NCBI GenBank assembly: GCA_944390125.1
Contig: CALXOX010000004.1
Coordinates: 87,875-122,104 of the forward strand
Reading direction: 5' to 3'
Source of the DNA: an uncultured Alphaproteobacteria bacterium
Lineage (GTDB): Bacteria; Pseudomonadota; Alphaproteobacteria; Rs-D84
DNA length: 34,230 nt
Part shown: one piece after another, positions 23,378 to 31,280 of the stretch
How positions within the stretch are numbered: the first letter of the stretch is position 1
Layout of the letters: each line of letters starts with the position of its first letter
Notes under the pieces: model-generated
Database searches by the model: none
What the model saw: only the letters and a program-made list of their open reading frames with translations
Told to the model about the DNA's origin: nothing
Position numbers and translations under genes: made by a program

Positions 23378-26300
23378 TTACTTCATACTATCGTCATAAA
23401 CGGAATATGTAGTGCCGCTAGACTTTATCTTCAGACTTCCGACAGTTGACGTTCCCATATTGCCATAGAAAGTCTTACCACTGATGCTAACATTCAGTGA
23501 AGGAGTAGTCTTCTTGTCGCTGCGCAGGTAAATTTTTTCACCATTTACGTTCAATACACGTCCACAGTCTCCAGCCTCGTCAGCGCCCGCGCCAGAACCA
23601 ATTGTTGTCAGTCCTGCATCACAAGCATTACGTACCCCTGCGCTACCTTGCGAAACAGTCGAAGCAGCCGCCCAATAACCAGCCCCAACATCTTCACAAG
23701 AAGTGTCATTCGCCGCTGCTATATACGCACCGCCACTGCAATAAATCTTACAGTCACTTGCTGCATCATGATTTGTTGCCGCAGTACCAGTAATTGTATA
23801 GTTGGTCAAGCAGCTGTTTACGCTACTCGTACTACCTTGTGCTACGCTGTGCGCGCCAACATACCAGTTACCACTAGGAGTTGTGCAGGCTGCATTAGCA
23901 CTTACTACTCGTGTACCAGCACTACAACTTATCTTACAATCAGTTGACGCATCGTGGTCAGTCTTTGTCGTCGTATCAGCAGTTGCATATCCAGATACAC
24001 AAGATTTTACATTTGTTCCAGATGTAGAGCCTGCGGATACTGTATGTGTCCCAGTATACCAGCTACCATCGGGTGTTGTACATGCTGCATCCGCGCTAAC
24101 AACCTGCGTACCAGCACTACAACTTATCTTACAATCCGACTTAGCATCATGATCAGCTGCCGTTGTACCACTTATAGTATAACTTGCTGGGCAAGACGTC
24201 GCTGCCGGCGATGTAGAACCATAAGCAACACTATGTGCGCCAATATACACATTGCCGCTTGTTATCGCCGAGCAAGCCGCATTAGCAGAAGTCACACGAT
24301 AACCACCAGAACAGCTTATTTTACACTGACTTGCGGAGGTCTTTCCTGCTGTAGTTGTTTCATCGTCATAGTTCGTAGGACAATTATTTTTTACACCCCC
24401 ACCACAATACGTTGCACCTGTACACTGTGACTGACCTGTACGAGTTGTTTCTGTACCACCAGTTGAATAATAACCACTGGAAACATTGTTTCTTACACCA
24501 CCGCTGCAATAATACGCATTTCCACCACAAGCAGACTGATTTGTACACTTGTTACCACTTGTGTCACAACCAGTTGTATAATATCCAGCACTTACGGTAC
24601 TGCACGCGCTAGCACCAGCCAGACTATACTTTGTGCGTCCTGAACAAGCTGAGCAACTTGTAGCAGTACTGCCATCAGTTCCTTGATACGTACCGGCAGA
24701 ACATTGGCTGCAGGTCTGACCGTTTACATATGCCCCAGCTTCAGCCTTTAATGCCGTAGTTATGCTGGCGCTGCCCCATGCACTCGCACTAGACTGAGCC
24801 TTCGTTAGTACACCAGCTGTACAGTAACTGCTTATCGCTATACCTGTCTTGGTCTCTTTACATGACGCGTAACTCGTCCAACCAGTACCACTAGCCTTCG
24901 TCCATCCACTCTCAACATCTAAACACGCCGTACAACTCGAAGCCCCAGCTGATGAGTATGTCCAGTTGGCACACGTACTACATGATGTCGCACTGCCTCC
25001 AGCGCTATATTTACCAGCACCACACTGTGTACAGGTCGCGCTAGACGTGTTGTTACCTGATATTATATAACCACCCCTCGCAGTAACCGCATAGGTCGAT
25101 GCAGGCCATGCACTACCGCTATAAGATACTGTGTTGCTCGTAACGGTCGAACAGCCAGTAATGGTCTTGCTCGGCGCCTTATATCTACAAGTCGTAGACG
25201 CATTGTACGGTGATACAGAACTATACGTTCCACCACTCGGTGATACACCACTTAGTGAACTACAAGAACTCCTTGAAGTAGAGGTAGCGTTTTGTGCAAC
25301 TCTTATTGAATACGTCGTATAATAACCACTACCAACAGATACACATCCACCACCAGCAGTAGGTACATATTCCCCAGCGTCACATTTCACTTTACATGAC
25401 GCTACACCGGCATGGCTTGATGCGGTTGTACCACTGTTACCATAGCCATTTGTTGTATTACACGAAGTGCAGCTCGCCGCACCAGCATTAGAGTACGTGT
25501 TCGTCGAACAGACCGAGCAACTTGTAGCAGTACTGCCATCAGTTCCTTGATACGTACCGGCAGAACATTGGCTGCAGGTCTGACCGTTTACATATGCCCC
25601 AGCTTCAGCCTTTAATGCCGTAGTTATGCTGGCGCTGCCCCATGCACTCGCACTAGACTGAGCCTTCGTTAGTACACCAGCTGTACAGTAACTGCTTATC
25701 GCTATACCTGTCTTGGTCTCTTTACATGACGCGTAACTCGTCCAACCAGTACCACTAGCCTTCGTCCATCCACTCTCAACATCTAAACACGCCGTACAAC
25801 TCGAAGCCCCAGCTGATGAGTATGTCCAGTTGGCACACGTACTACATGATGTCGCACTGCCTCCAGCGCTATATTTACCAGCACCACACTGTGTACAGGT
25901 CGCGCTAGACGTGTTGTTACCTGATATTATATAACCACCCCTCGCAGTAACCGCATAGGTCGATGCAGGCCATGCACTACCGCTATAAGATACTGTGTTG
26001 CTCGTAACGGTCGAACAGCCAGTAATGGTCTTGCTCGGCGCCTTATATCTACAAGTCGTAGACGCATTGTACGGTGATACAGAACTATACGTTCCACCAC
26101 TCGGTGATACACCACTTAGTGAACTACAAGAAGAACGCCCCTGTGCCCCGCCATTATAAGTCCATGTACCCCCAATACAATAATATGGCGATGTACACGA
26201 AGTACAGGTTGCACCATTCAAATACTGTCCCGCAGAGCACGTATAACTTCTAGCAGAACAAGAACTAGTTACACTCGTTGCACCGGTGCTCCCTGTCGCA

Positions 26301-26929
26301 GTAAATGACGTAGTTGTATTTGTGCCACCTGATTGGCTATAGCCAGTATTACAGGTTATTGTTGCACGTGGTGCATTGCTACTTGGCGTTGTAATACTAC
26401 AAGAACCATTTGTTGCACTACAAGTCGGTGTAACCCACACAGCATAATACGTTGCAGCAGCAGATGGCGTTATTGTAGTAACACCAGACGTTGCAGTACT
26501 ACTCGTAGACCACCCCTTAAATATCTTATTCCCATTAGTCATGGAACATGTAGAACTGTTCCATGACGGCAAAGAACAACTTGAACCTGGGGTACAAGTA
26601 ACACTACCAGCAGTAGTACTGGACGTACCACCACACGTACCTGTTCCGCCATTTTTATTTAACGTAATTTTAACTGTATTTGCCTTAGGACAAACCAAAC
26701 CACCCGTACATGTATAACCAGGCGGACATGCTTTACAAGAGTTTCCCGTCGTCAAACTGCTTGAAGATATAGTTTGACCGTTCCAAGTACTACCACAATT
26801 GGAAATATAGTACCCGGAATTACAACTTGTATACTTCATATATGTTGGACACGAATACCCCGCAGCCAAAGCATTTCCAACAAAAATAAGCATAAATAAA
26901 CAAGCTAGATAACGTAGTATTTTTGACAT
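23378..26929 (-). CDS. Giant cysteine-rich surface protein with internal duplication
   Basis: The 1183-residue secreted protein has a signal peptide (cleaved near NALAA). An early Cys-rich module with a 'CPPGYTCTGG' motif is followed by an InlB-B-repeat-like domain (about 85-165, ITLNKNGGTGTCGG...KIFKGW...YYAVW). Long arrays of GYY..., C..C and 'CSAGTYQGTDGSTATSC' modules come next, similar to GCC2/GCC3 (ephrin-receptor-like) repeats. Residues about 266-472 and 554-760 are encoded by an identical 618-bp repeat. The C-terminal half has three or four repeats of about 60 residues containing SCKISCSAGT and GAHSVA-like motifs. A Cys-free C-terminal segment of about 60 residues (NVNGEKIYLRSDKKTTPSLNV...) could be an attachment or secretion domain. 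Its function is probably adhesion or surface coat; enzyme motifs are absent. Confidence 0.9.
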   Translation of the reverse strand: MSKILRYLACLFMLIFVGNALAAGYSCPTYMKYTSCNSGYYISNCGSTWNGQTISSSSLTTGNSCKACPPGYTCTGGLVCPKANTVKITLNKNGGTGTCGGTSSTTAGSVTCTPGSSCSLPSWNSSTCSMTNGNKIFKGWSTSSTATSGVTTITPSAAATYYAVWVTPTCSATNGSCSITTPSSNAPRATITCNTGYSQSGGTNTTTSFTATGSTGATSVTSSCSARSYTCSAGQYLNGATCTSCTSPYYCIGGTWTYNGGAQGRSSCSSLSGVSPSGGTYSSVSPYNASTTCRYKAPSKTITGCSTVTSNTVSYSGSAWPASTYAVTARGGYIISGNNTSSATCTQCGAGKYSAGGSATSCSTCANWTYSSAGASSCTACLDVESGWTKASGTGWTSYASCKETKTGIAISSYCTAGVLTKAQSSASAWGSASITTALKAEAGAYVNGQTCSQCSAGTYQGTDGSTATSCSVCSTNTYSNAGAASCTSCNTTNGYGNSGTTASSHAGVASCKVKCDAGEYVPTAGGGCVSVGSGYYTTYSIRVAQNATSTSRSSCSSLSGVSPSGGTYSSVSPYNASTTCRYKAPSKTITGCSTVTSNTVSYSGSAWPASTYAVTARGGYIISGNNTSSATCTQCGAGKYSAGGSATSCSTCANWTYSSAGASSCTACLDVESGWTKASGTGWTSYASCKETKTGIAISSYCTAGVLTKAQSSASAWGSASITTALKAEAGAYVNGQTCSQCSAGTYQGTDGSTATSCSACSGRTKYSLAGASACSTVSAGYYTTGCDTSGNKCTNQSACGGNAYYCSGGVRNNVSSGYYSTGGTETTRTGQSQCTGATYCGGGVKNNCPTNYDDETTTAGKTSASQCKISCSGGYRVTSANAACSAITSGNVYIGAHSVAYGSTSPAATSCPASYTISGTTAADHDAKSDCKISCSAGTQVVSADAACTTPDGSWYTGTHTVSAGSTSGTNVKSCVSGYATADTTTKTDHDASTDCKISCSAGTRVVSANAACTTPSGNWYVGAHSVAQGSTSSVNSCLTNYTITGTAATNHDAASDCKIYCSGGAYIAAANDTSCEDVGAGYWAAASTVSQGSAGVRNACDAGLTTIGSGAGADEAGDCGRVLNVNGEKIYLRSDKKTTPSLNVSISGKTFYGNMGTSTVGSLKIKSSGTTYSVYDDSMK
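24651..25268 (-). repeat. Perfect 618-bp direct repeat, copy 1
   Basis: Identical in every base I compared to 25515-26132, at an offset of 864 bases. It lies in frame inside the cysteine-rich gene (206 codons). The unique sequence between copies is 246 bp. Confidence 0.92.
25515..26132 (-). repeat. Perfect 618-bp direct repeat, copy 2
   Basis: The partner of 24651-25268. The identity of synonymous positions implies a recent duplication or ongoing gene conversion; recombination between copies would remove exactly 288 codons. Confidence 0.92.
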
Positions 26930-27033
26930 ATAAACTTCCTACTTCTTCAAATTCTTTTTCTCTTTTATATCATATTTTATGAAAAATAGGGTATACGTTG
27001 CAAGTAAAAAAGTATGTTTTTTAGTTATTTTCA

Positions 27034-27061
27034 TTGAAAACCATAAAATCCATGATAAAGT
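27034..27061 (+). promoter_or_regulatory. rnpB promoter
   Basis: TTGAAA (27034-27039), a 16-base spacer and TAAAGT (27056-27061), preceded by TGA. The 8-base distance to 27070 fits the paired 5' end of the RNA. Confidence 0.65.
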
Positions 27062-27069
27062 ATCACGAC

Positions 27070-27395
27070 ACAGATGAGCAGAGCATAGCTGATACAATTT
27101 TGTATCAGAGGAAAGTCCGGACTGCAATGGGACAGCATATCGGCTAACGGCCGAGCGGAGCAATCCGACGATTAGAGCAACAGTGACGAATCGATTGAAA
27201 TACATCGGGTGAAACGGGCAATCTCTATGCGCAGCAACCTCAAATAGGTCCCCGACGCATGTCCCAGGCATGGGGACGGGTAGAGGGCTTGATGCCTTGT
27301 GGTAACACATGGTACAGATTGATTATGCTCGCTACCCCAGATTGGTTGAAAGACTGAATTGGGGCAGTACAGAATCCGGCTTACAGTTCATCTGT
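27070..27395 (+). ncRNA. rnpB: RNase P RNA, class A
   Basis: Catalytic RNA that trims the 5' leader of precursor tRNAs. The conserved 5' signature GAGGAAAGTCCGGACT (27109-27124) and the 3' signature ACAGAATCCGGCTTACA (27370-27386) are both present. The ends pair as helix P1, ACAGATGA (27070-27077) with TCATCTGT (27388-27395). An intervening GGGTGAAACGGGCAA-type P10/11 region and the GGTAACAC stretch fit the class A core. A terminator follows directly. Confidence 0.95.
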
Positions 27396-27401
27396 TAAAA
27401 A

Positions 27402-27422
27402 ACGCCCATTGGGCGTATTTTT
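27402..27422 (+). terminator. rnpB terminator
   Basis: ACGCCC (27402-27407) pairs with GGGCGT (27411-27416), then ATTTTTAT. Confidence 0.85.
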
Positions 27423-27428
27423 ATACAA

Positions 27429-27453
27429 TAAAAATCCCCCATAACCGGGGGAT
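27429..27453 (-). terminator. dnaK terminator
   Basis: ATCCCCC (27434-27440) pairs with GGGGGAT (27447-27453); on the minus strand the stem is followed by TTTTTATT, ending dnaK transcription. Confidence 0.85.
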
Positions 27454-27467
27454 TCTTATAACAAGGC

Positions 27468-29366
27468 TTATTTCTTTTCAGAAAAGTCTGCATCACGCGT
27501 GCCGTCTTCACCGGACTTATTTTCACCGTTTTCAGACGATGTATTAGCAGCTTCCTGAGCTGCTTTATAAACAGCTTCGCCCAACTTCATTGACTTTTCT
27601 GTCAAAGCTTCCGTCTTTGCTTTTAGGCTCTCAGCAGTTGCATCAGATTTTGCCAATTCATCAGACAACTCTTTCTTAGCATCTTCAATAGCCTTCTTTT
27701 CATCTGCGCTGATTTTGTCCCCGTGTTCTTTCAACGCCTTTTCTACTGTAAACACAGCTGTTTCTGCGTTGTTCTTGGCTTCAGCCAATTCACGTTTTTT
27801 CTTATCAGCATCAGCGTTTGCTGCGGCTTCATCAACCATACGCTGAATTTCTTCTTCAGACAAACCACCATCAGATTTAATAGAAATCGCCTGTTCTTTA
27901 CCTGTACCTTTATCTTTTGCAGAAACGTGTACAATACCGTTTGCGTCAATATCAAAAGACACTTCAATCTGTGGCATACCACGTGGAGCAGGAGCAATAC
28001 CTTCCAAATTAAATTGGCCTAACAACTTATTATCAGCTGCCATATCACGCTCGCCCTGGAATACACGAATTGTCACAGCTGACTGATTGTCTTCTGCGGT
28101 ACTAAATACCTGGGATTTTTTGGTTGGTATTGTCGTGTTACGATCAATCAAACGAGTAAATACACCACCCAAAGTTTCAATACCCAAAGACAATGGTGTT
28201 ACATCCAAAAGCAATACATCTTTTACTTCACCTTTCAGAACACCACCTTGAATTGCTGCACCTAATGCAACAACTTCATCAGGATTTACACCCTTATGAG
28301 GTTCACGACCAAAGAATTCTTTAACAACTTCTTGCACCTTCGGCATACGTGTCTGACCACCAACCAAGATGACTTCGTTTATCTGACTCTTGTCCAAACC
28401 AGCGTCTTTTAAGGCTTTACGACAAGGTTCAATTGTTTTCTGAATCAAGTCATCAACCAAAGATTCCAACTTTGCACGTGTCAATGTTGTGTTAAAGTGC
28501 TTTGGACCTGTTGCGTCTGCTGTCAAGAACGGCAAGTTGATATCTGTTGAAGTCTTAGAAGACAATTCTATTTTTGCCTTTTCTGCCGCTTCTTTCAAAC
28601 GTTGCAATGCCAACTTATCACCAGACAAATCAATACCTGTCTGACTCTTGAATTCATCAATCAAGTACTTCAAAATACGAGCATCAAAGTCAGAACCACC
28701 CAAAGCAGTATCACCATTTGTTGATTTTACTTCGAACACACCGTCAACGATTTCCAAGATAGAAATATCGAACGTACCACCACCCAAGTCATAAACAGCG
28801 ATTGTACCATTCTTATTCTTATCCAAACCATATGCCAATGCTGCAGCCGTAGGTTCATTTACAATACGCAATACGTTCAAACCTGCAATACGACCAGCAT
28901 CTTTAGTCGCCTGACGCTGAGAATCATTAAAATATGCAGGAACTGTAATAACAGCATCTGTAACTGTTTCACCTAAATAGGCTTCAGCATCTTTCTTTAA
29001 TTTGGCCAAAATCATTGCTGAAATCTGAGATGGAGCATATTTTTTACCTTCTATTTCTACCCAAGCATCACCATTATCACCAGCAACAATTTTATATGGA
29101 ACGCGTGCCGCAATTTCTTTAACAGCTGGACTATCAAAGCGCAACCCCATCAAACGTTTAATTTCATAAATAGTATTCTCTGGATTTGTTACTGCCTGAT
29201 TCTTTGCGGTAATACCAACCAACTGTTCACCATTAGACGTCATTGCGACAACGGACGGCGTTGTACGCTGACCTTCCGAGTTTTCAATAATTTTTGGGTC
29301 GCTGCCATCCATAAAGGCCATAGCAGAATTAGTCGTACCCAAGTCAATACCTAACACTTTTCCCAT
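27468..29366 (-). CDS. dnaK: Chaperone DnaK (Hsp70)
   Basis: ATP-dependent Hsp70 chaperone. The start is at ATG 29366, 8 bases after AAGGAG; a GTG at 29375 would overlap the site. The 632 residues include [12 protein letters not shown] at the N-terminus, [39 protein letters not shown], and the substrate domain with [14 protein letters not shown]. The C-terminus is [15 protein letters not shown] typical alphaproteobacterial linker and lid are present. dnaJ and grpE are not in the window. A heat-shock-type promoter precedes it. Confidence 0.98.
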   Translation of the reverse strand: MGKVLGIDLGTTNSAMAFMDGSDPKIIENSEGQRTTPSVVAMTSNGEQLVGITAKNQAVTNPENTIYEIKRLMGLRFDSPAVKEIAARVPYKIVAGDNGDAWVEIEGKKYAPSQISAMILAKLKKDAEAYLGETVTDAVITVPAYFNDSQRQATKDAGRIAGLNVLRIVNEPTAAALAYGLDKNKNGTIAVYDLGGGTFDISILEIVDGVFEVKSTNGDTALGGSDFDARILKYLIDEFKSQTGIDLSGDKLALQRLKEAAEKAKIELSSKTSTDINLPFLTADATGPKHFNTTLTRAKLESLVDDLIQKTIEPCRKALKDAGLDKSQINEVILVGGQTRMPKVQEVVKEFFGREPHKGVNPDEVVALGAAIQGGVLKGEVKDVLLLDVTPLSLGIETLGGVFTRLIDRNTTIPTKKSQVFSTAEDNQSAVTIRVFQGERDMAADNKLLGQFNLEGIAPAPRGMPQIEVSFDIDANGIVHVSAKDKGTGKEQAISIKSDGGLSEEEIQRMVDEAAANADADKKKRELAEAKNNAETAVFTVEKALKEHGDKISADEKKAIEDAKKELSDELAKSDATAESLKAKTEALTEKSMKLGEAVYKAAQEAANTSSENGENKSGEDGTRDADFSEKK

Positions 29367-29410
29367 TTTTTTCACTCCTTCAAAACTGTTTTCTTTTTTG
29401 CTGATTTACC

Positions 29411-29439
29411 ATATAGTGAACACGAAACTTTTTTTCAAG
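29411..29439 (-). promoter_or_regulatory. RpoH (sigma-32)-type heat-shock promoter of dnaK
   Basis: Minus-strand CTTGAAA (29439-29433), a 14-base spacer and CACTATAT (29418-29411) match the alphaproteobacterial RpoH pattern (CTTGAAA ... CCCATNT-like). The start would lie near 29405, giving a leader of about 40 bases. Confidence 0.6.
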
Positions 29440-29462
29440 ACCACAGGAAAAAAATAATATAA

Positions 29463-29487
29463 AAAAACCGCCCCACAGGACGGTTTT
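29463..29487 (-). terminator. rplY terminator
   Basis: AAACCG pairs with CGGTTT around a CCCCACAGGA-containing loop, and the minus strand then runs into TTTTTTTATATT. Confidence 0.75.
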
Positions 29488-29509
29488 ACAAAATTCAAAC
29501 AACTGAATC

Positions 29510-30127
29510 TTATTTTTTCGCATCAGATGCGGCAGCTGGAGCAGCTTTTGCACTATCAGCTTCTTCTGGCATTTTACCGCCAATTGTTGCGAATGCCAAT
29601 TCTGCCTGACGCAATCCTAATTCAACACCCTCTGGCAAAACCAAGTCAGAACCGTGAACAGAGTCACCAATTGTCAAATTAGTCAAGTCAATTGTAATTT
29701 TTTCTGGGATATTGTGAACCAAACCACGCAAAGCAACCTTACGTACAGCAAAGTTCAAAACGCCACCCAATTTCAAGCCCTTAGAAACATCTGCGTTGAT
29801 TACTTCAACAGGAACGCTTACACTTACAGGCTTTTTAACATCGATACGTTTAAAGTCCGCATGAATAACATTATCTGTTACAGGATGATACTGAATATCC
29901 ATCAACATTGCGTCTTCTTGACCGTTTGCTGTATCAATTTCAAACAACTTTGTACGCAAACTTGGTGTCTGCAATAACATTTCAAAATCGCGACCGTTCA
30001 ATTCAATTGAAACAGGTGCTTTCTTTTCACCGTAAATTACGGCAGGGATATTCTTGTTCTTGCGGATGCTACGTGCGGCCCCCTTGCCAGCAGCGTTGCG
30101 AATTTCTGCTTTTAATTTAATTGCCAT
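29510..30127 (-). CDS. rplY: 50S ribosomal protein L25 (Ctc type)
   Basis: Binds 5S rRNA in the large subunit. The start is at ATG 30127 (MAIKLKAEIRNAAGKGAAR) behind AAAGGA. The 205 residues give the long form: an L25 domain (about 1-90, with PAVIYGEKKAPVSIELN and YHPVTDNVIHADF) plus the C-terminal CTC beta-domain ending in an Ala/Asp/Ser-rich tail. Downstream of rsmD by 98 bases on the same strand, then its own terminator before dnaK. Confidence 0.93.
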   Translation of the reverse strand: MAIKLKAEIRNAAGKGAARSIRKNKNIPAVIYGEKKAPVSIELNGRDFEMLLQTPSLRTKLFEIDTANGQEDAMLMDIQYHPVTDNVIHADFKRIDVKKPVSVSVPVEVINADVSKGLKLGGVLNFAVRKVALRGLVHNIPEKITIDLTNLTIGDSVHGSDLVLPEGVELGLRQAELAFATIGGKMPEEADSAKAAPAAASDAKK

Positions 30128-30225
30128 TTTATATTCCTTTTTATACAAATTTTTACTTCTACGTGACCTCCAAGGGTGCCACGCGGGCCATATTATTTAC
30201 TAAAATTATCGAAAAATCAAGGTTT

Positions 30226-30789
30226 TTATTCGCCGACACGTTGTAAAAACATAAATCTAGCACGTCCATACGTCTTATCACGCAAAACTAACCAGCCATA
30301 TGGCGCGTCCTTAGCGTTTGAAGCTTCCTGTTCCCATATAACTATCGCACCCGTTCTAACACGTTTAGTCAAAGCCCTGACGAAGGCATACCCCATATCT
30401 GCCAAATCATAGGGAGCATCAACAAATATCAAGTCCGCAACCACACCGTACTTTTTTACAGCTGTAATGGCGTCCACTTGTTCTGTTATTGCAACTGTAC
30501 CGACGTTCAACAAAGCTAAATTTTTGCGGACTGTCTTGATAGATTCGGGCGCCACATCGGTAAATATTGCTTTTGAATTAGGATATCTAGACAAACATTC
30601 TATGCCAAATGCACCGCTGCCGGCAAACGCATCCCAAACCGTAAAAGCAGCGTCTGTATCAAAAAATCCTGCTGCCAGCATATTAAATAGGGCAGCACGC
30701 GCTCTGTTCTGAGTAGGTCTGGCATCACGTGGCAAAAACAACTTACGCCCATGAAAGCGCCCTGAAATGATTTGCAATTTTGAATCCAT
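30226..30789 (-). CDS. rsmD: 16S rRNA m2G966 methyltransferase RsmD
   Basis: The 187-residue Rossmann-fold methyltransferase N2-methylates G966 of 16S rRNA. ISGRFHGRKLFLP and TRPTQNRARAALFNML-like sequence at the N-terminus, then the AdoMet motif VWDAFAGSGAFGIECLSR (about 50-67), match RsmD. The catalytic motif, normally DPPY/F, reads DAPY (VDAPYDL) here. The start codon is 17 bases from that of divergent tadA, and both have a -10 box 7 bases from their ATG. Confidence 0.92.
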   Translation of the reverse strand: MDSKLQIISGRFHGRKLFLPRDARPTQNRARAALFNMLAAGFFDTDAAFTVWDAFAGSGAFGIECLSRYPNSKAIFTDVAPESIKTVRKNLALLNVGTVAITEQVDAITAVKKYGVVADLIFVDAPYDLADMGYAFVRALTKRVRTGAIVIWEQEASNAKDAPYGWLVLRDKTYGRARFMFLQRVGE

Positions 30790-30799
30790 GCGGTAAAGT
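30772..30799 (+). promoter_or_regulatory. tadA promoter, apparently leaderless
   Basis: TTGCAA (30772-30777), a 16-base spacer and TAAAGT (30794-30799); the ATG follows after 7 bases at 30807. The -35 lies inside the start of rsmD. Confidence 0.6.
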
Positions 30800-30824
30800 G
30801 TACAACATGAAGTTCATGAAGCAA
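30797..30824 (-). promoter_or_regulatory. rsmD promoter, apparently leaderless
   Basis: Minus-strand TTGCTT (30824-30819), a 16-base spacer and TACACT (30802-30797); ATG 30789 follows after 7 bases. The two -10 boxes overlap by 3 bases on opposite strands, so rsmD and tadA transcription must exclude each other. Confidence 0.6.
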
Positions 30825-31265
30825 GCCATAATTTTAGCCAAGAAAGCAAAATCTCACGAAGACGTTCCAATAGGTGCAATAATAGTTCGTGACGGCATAA
30901 TAATTTCGCGTGGTGAAAATCAAGTACAAAAGAAAAAAAATCCGACCTTACACGCGGAAATCGTTGCTATAAACCGCGCCTGCAAGAAACTTGGCACAAA
31001 GTTCTTGGACGGATGCGATATATATATTTCGCTGGAGCCTTGCGCAATGTGTGCGACAGCGATTTCTTTTGCACGTATTAAAAACGTTTATTATGCTGCA
31101 TCGGATGAAAAGGGCGGTGGAATATCACGTAATGCCAAAGTGTACGAAACAGACAGGCACTTATGGAAACCAAATGTAGTTCAAATTCCAGAATATGCTG
31201 ACGAGTCTGCCAAGTTATTGAAAGAATTTTTTGCAGAACGAAGAAAACTAAAAAACGGCGAATAA
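30807..31265 (+). CDS. tadA: tRNA-specific adenosine deaminase TadA
   Basis: Zinc deaminase converting A34 to inosine in tRNA-Arg(ACG), essential in bacteria. The start is at ATG 30807 (MKFMKQAIILAKKA); a second ATG is three codons downstream. The zinc and catalytic motif HAE is at 49-51, and PCAMC at 78-82. The 152-residue length is normal. Family members acting on guanine or cytosine share the motif, but the LHAEIVAI...ISLEPCAMC context and the fit to divergent rsmD support TadA. Confidence 0.93.
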   Translation: MKFMKQAIILAKKAKSHEDVPIGAIIVRDGIIISRGENQVQKKKNPTLHAEIVAINRACKKLGTKFLDGCDIYISLEPCAMCATAISFARIKNVYYAASDEKGGGISRNAKVYETDRHLWKPNVVQIPEYADESAKLLKEFFAERRKLKNGE

Positions 31266-31280
31266 TATCGCCGTTTTGTT
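31252..31280. terminator. Bidirectional terminator between tadA and gpmI
   Basis: AAAACGGCGA (31252-31261) pairs with TCGCCGTTTT (31268-31277); the stop codon of tadA lies in the loop side and the T-tract continues. Confidence 0.8.

Noticed and set aside
24651-26132. CRISPR-like or IS-like explanation of the long direct repeats
   Set aside because: Repeats are in-frame coding sequence, 618 bp long, with no short regular spacing, no terminal inverted repeats and no transposase.
23602-26566. Numerous plus-strand and minus-strand open frames over the cysteine-rich gene
   Set aside because: They are shadows caused by the biased codon use (few stops in the other frames); identical pairs at 25063 and 25927 just mirror the 618-bp repeat.
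26939-27310. 123-codon minus-strand frame over rnpB
   Set aside because: It is antisense to a clearly recognisable RNase P RNA and has no start signals.
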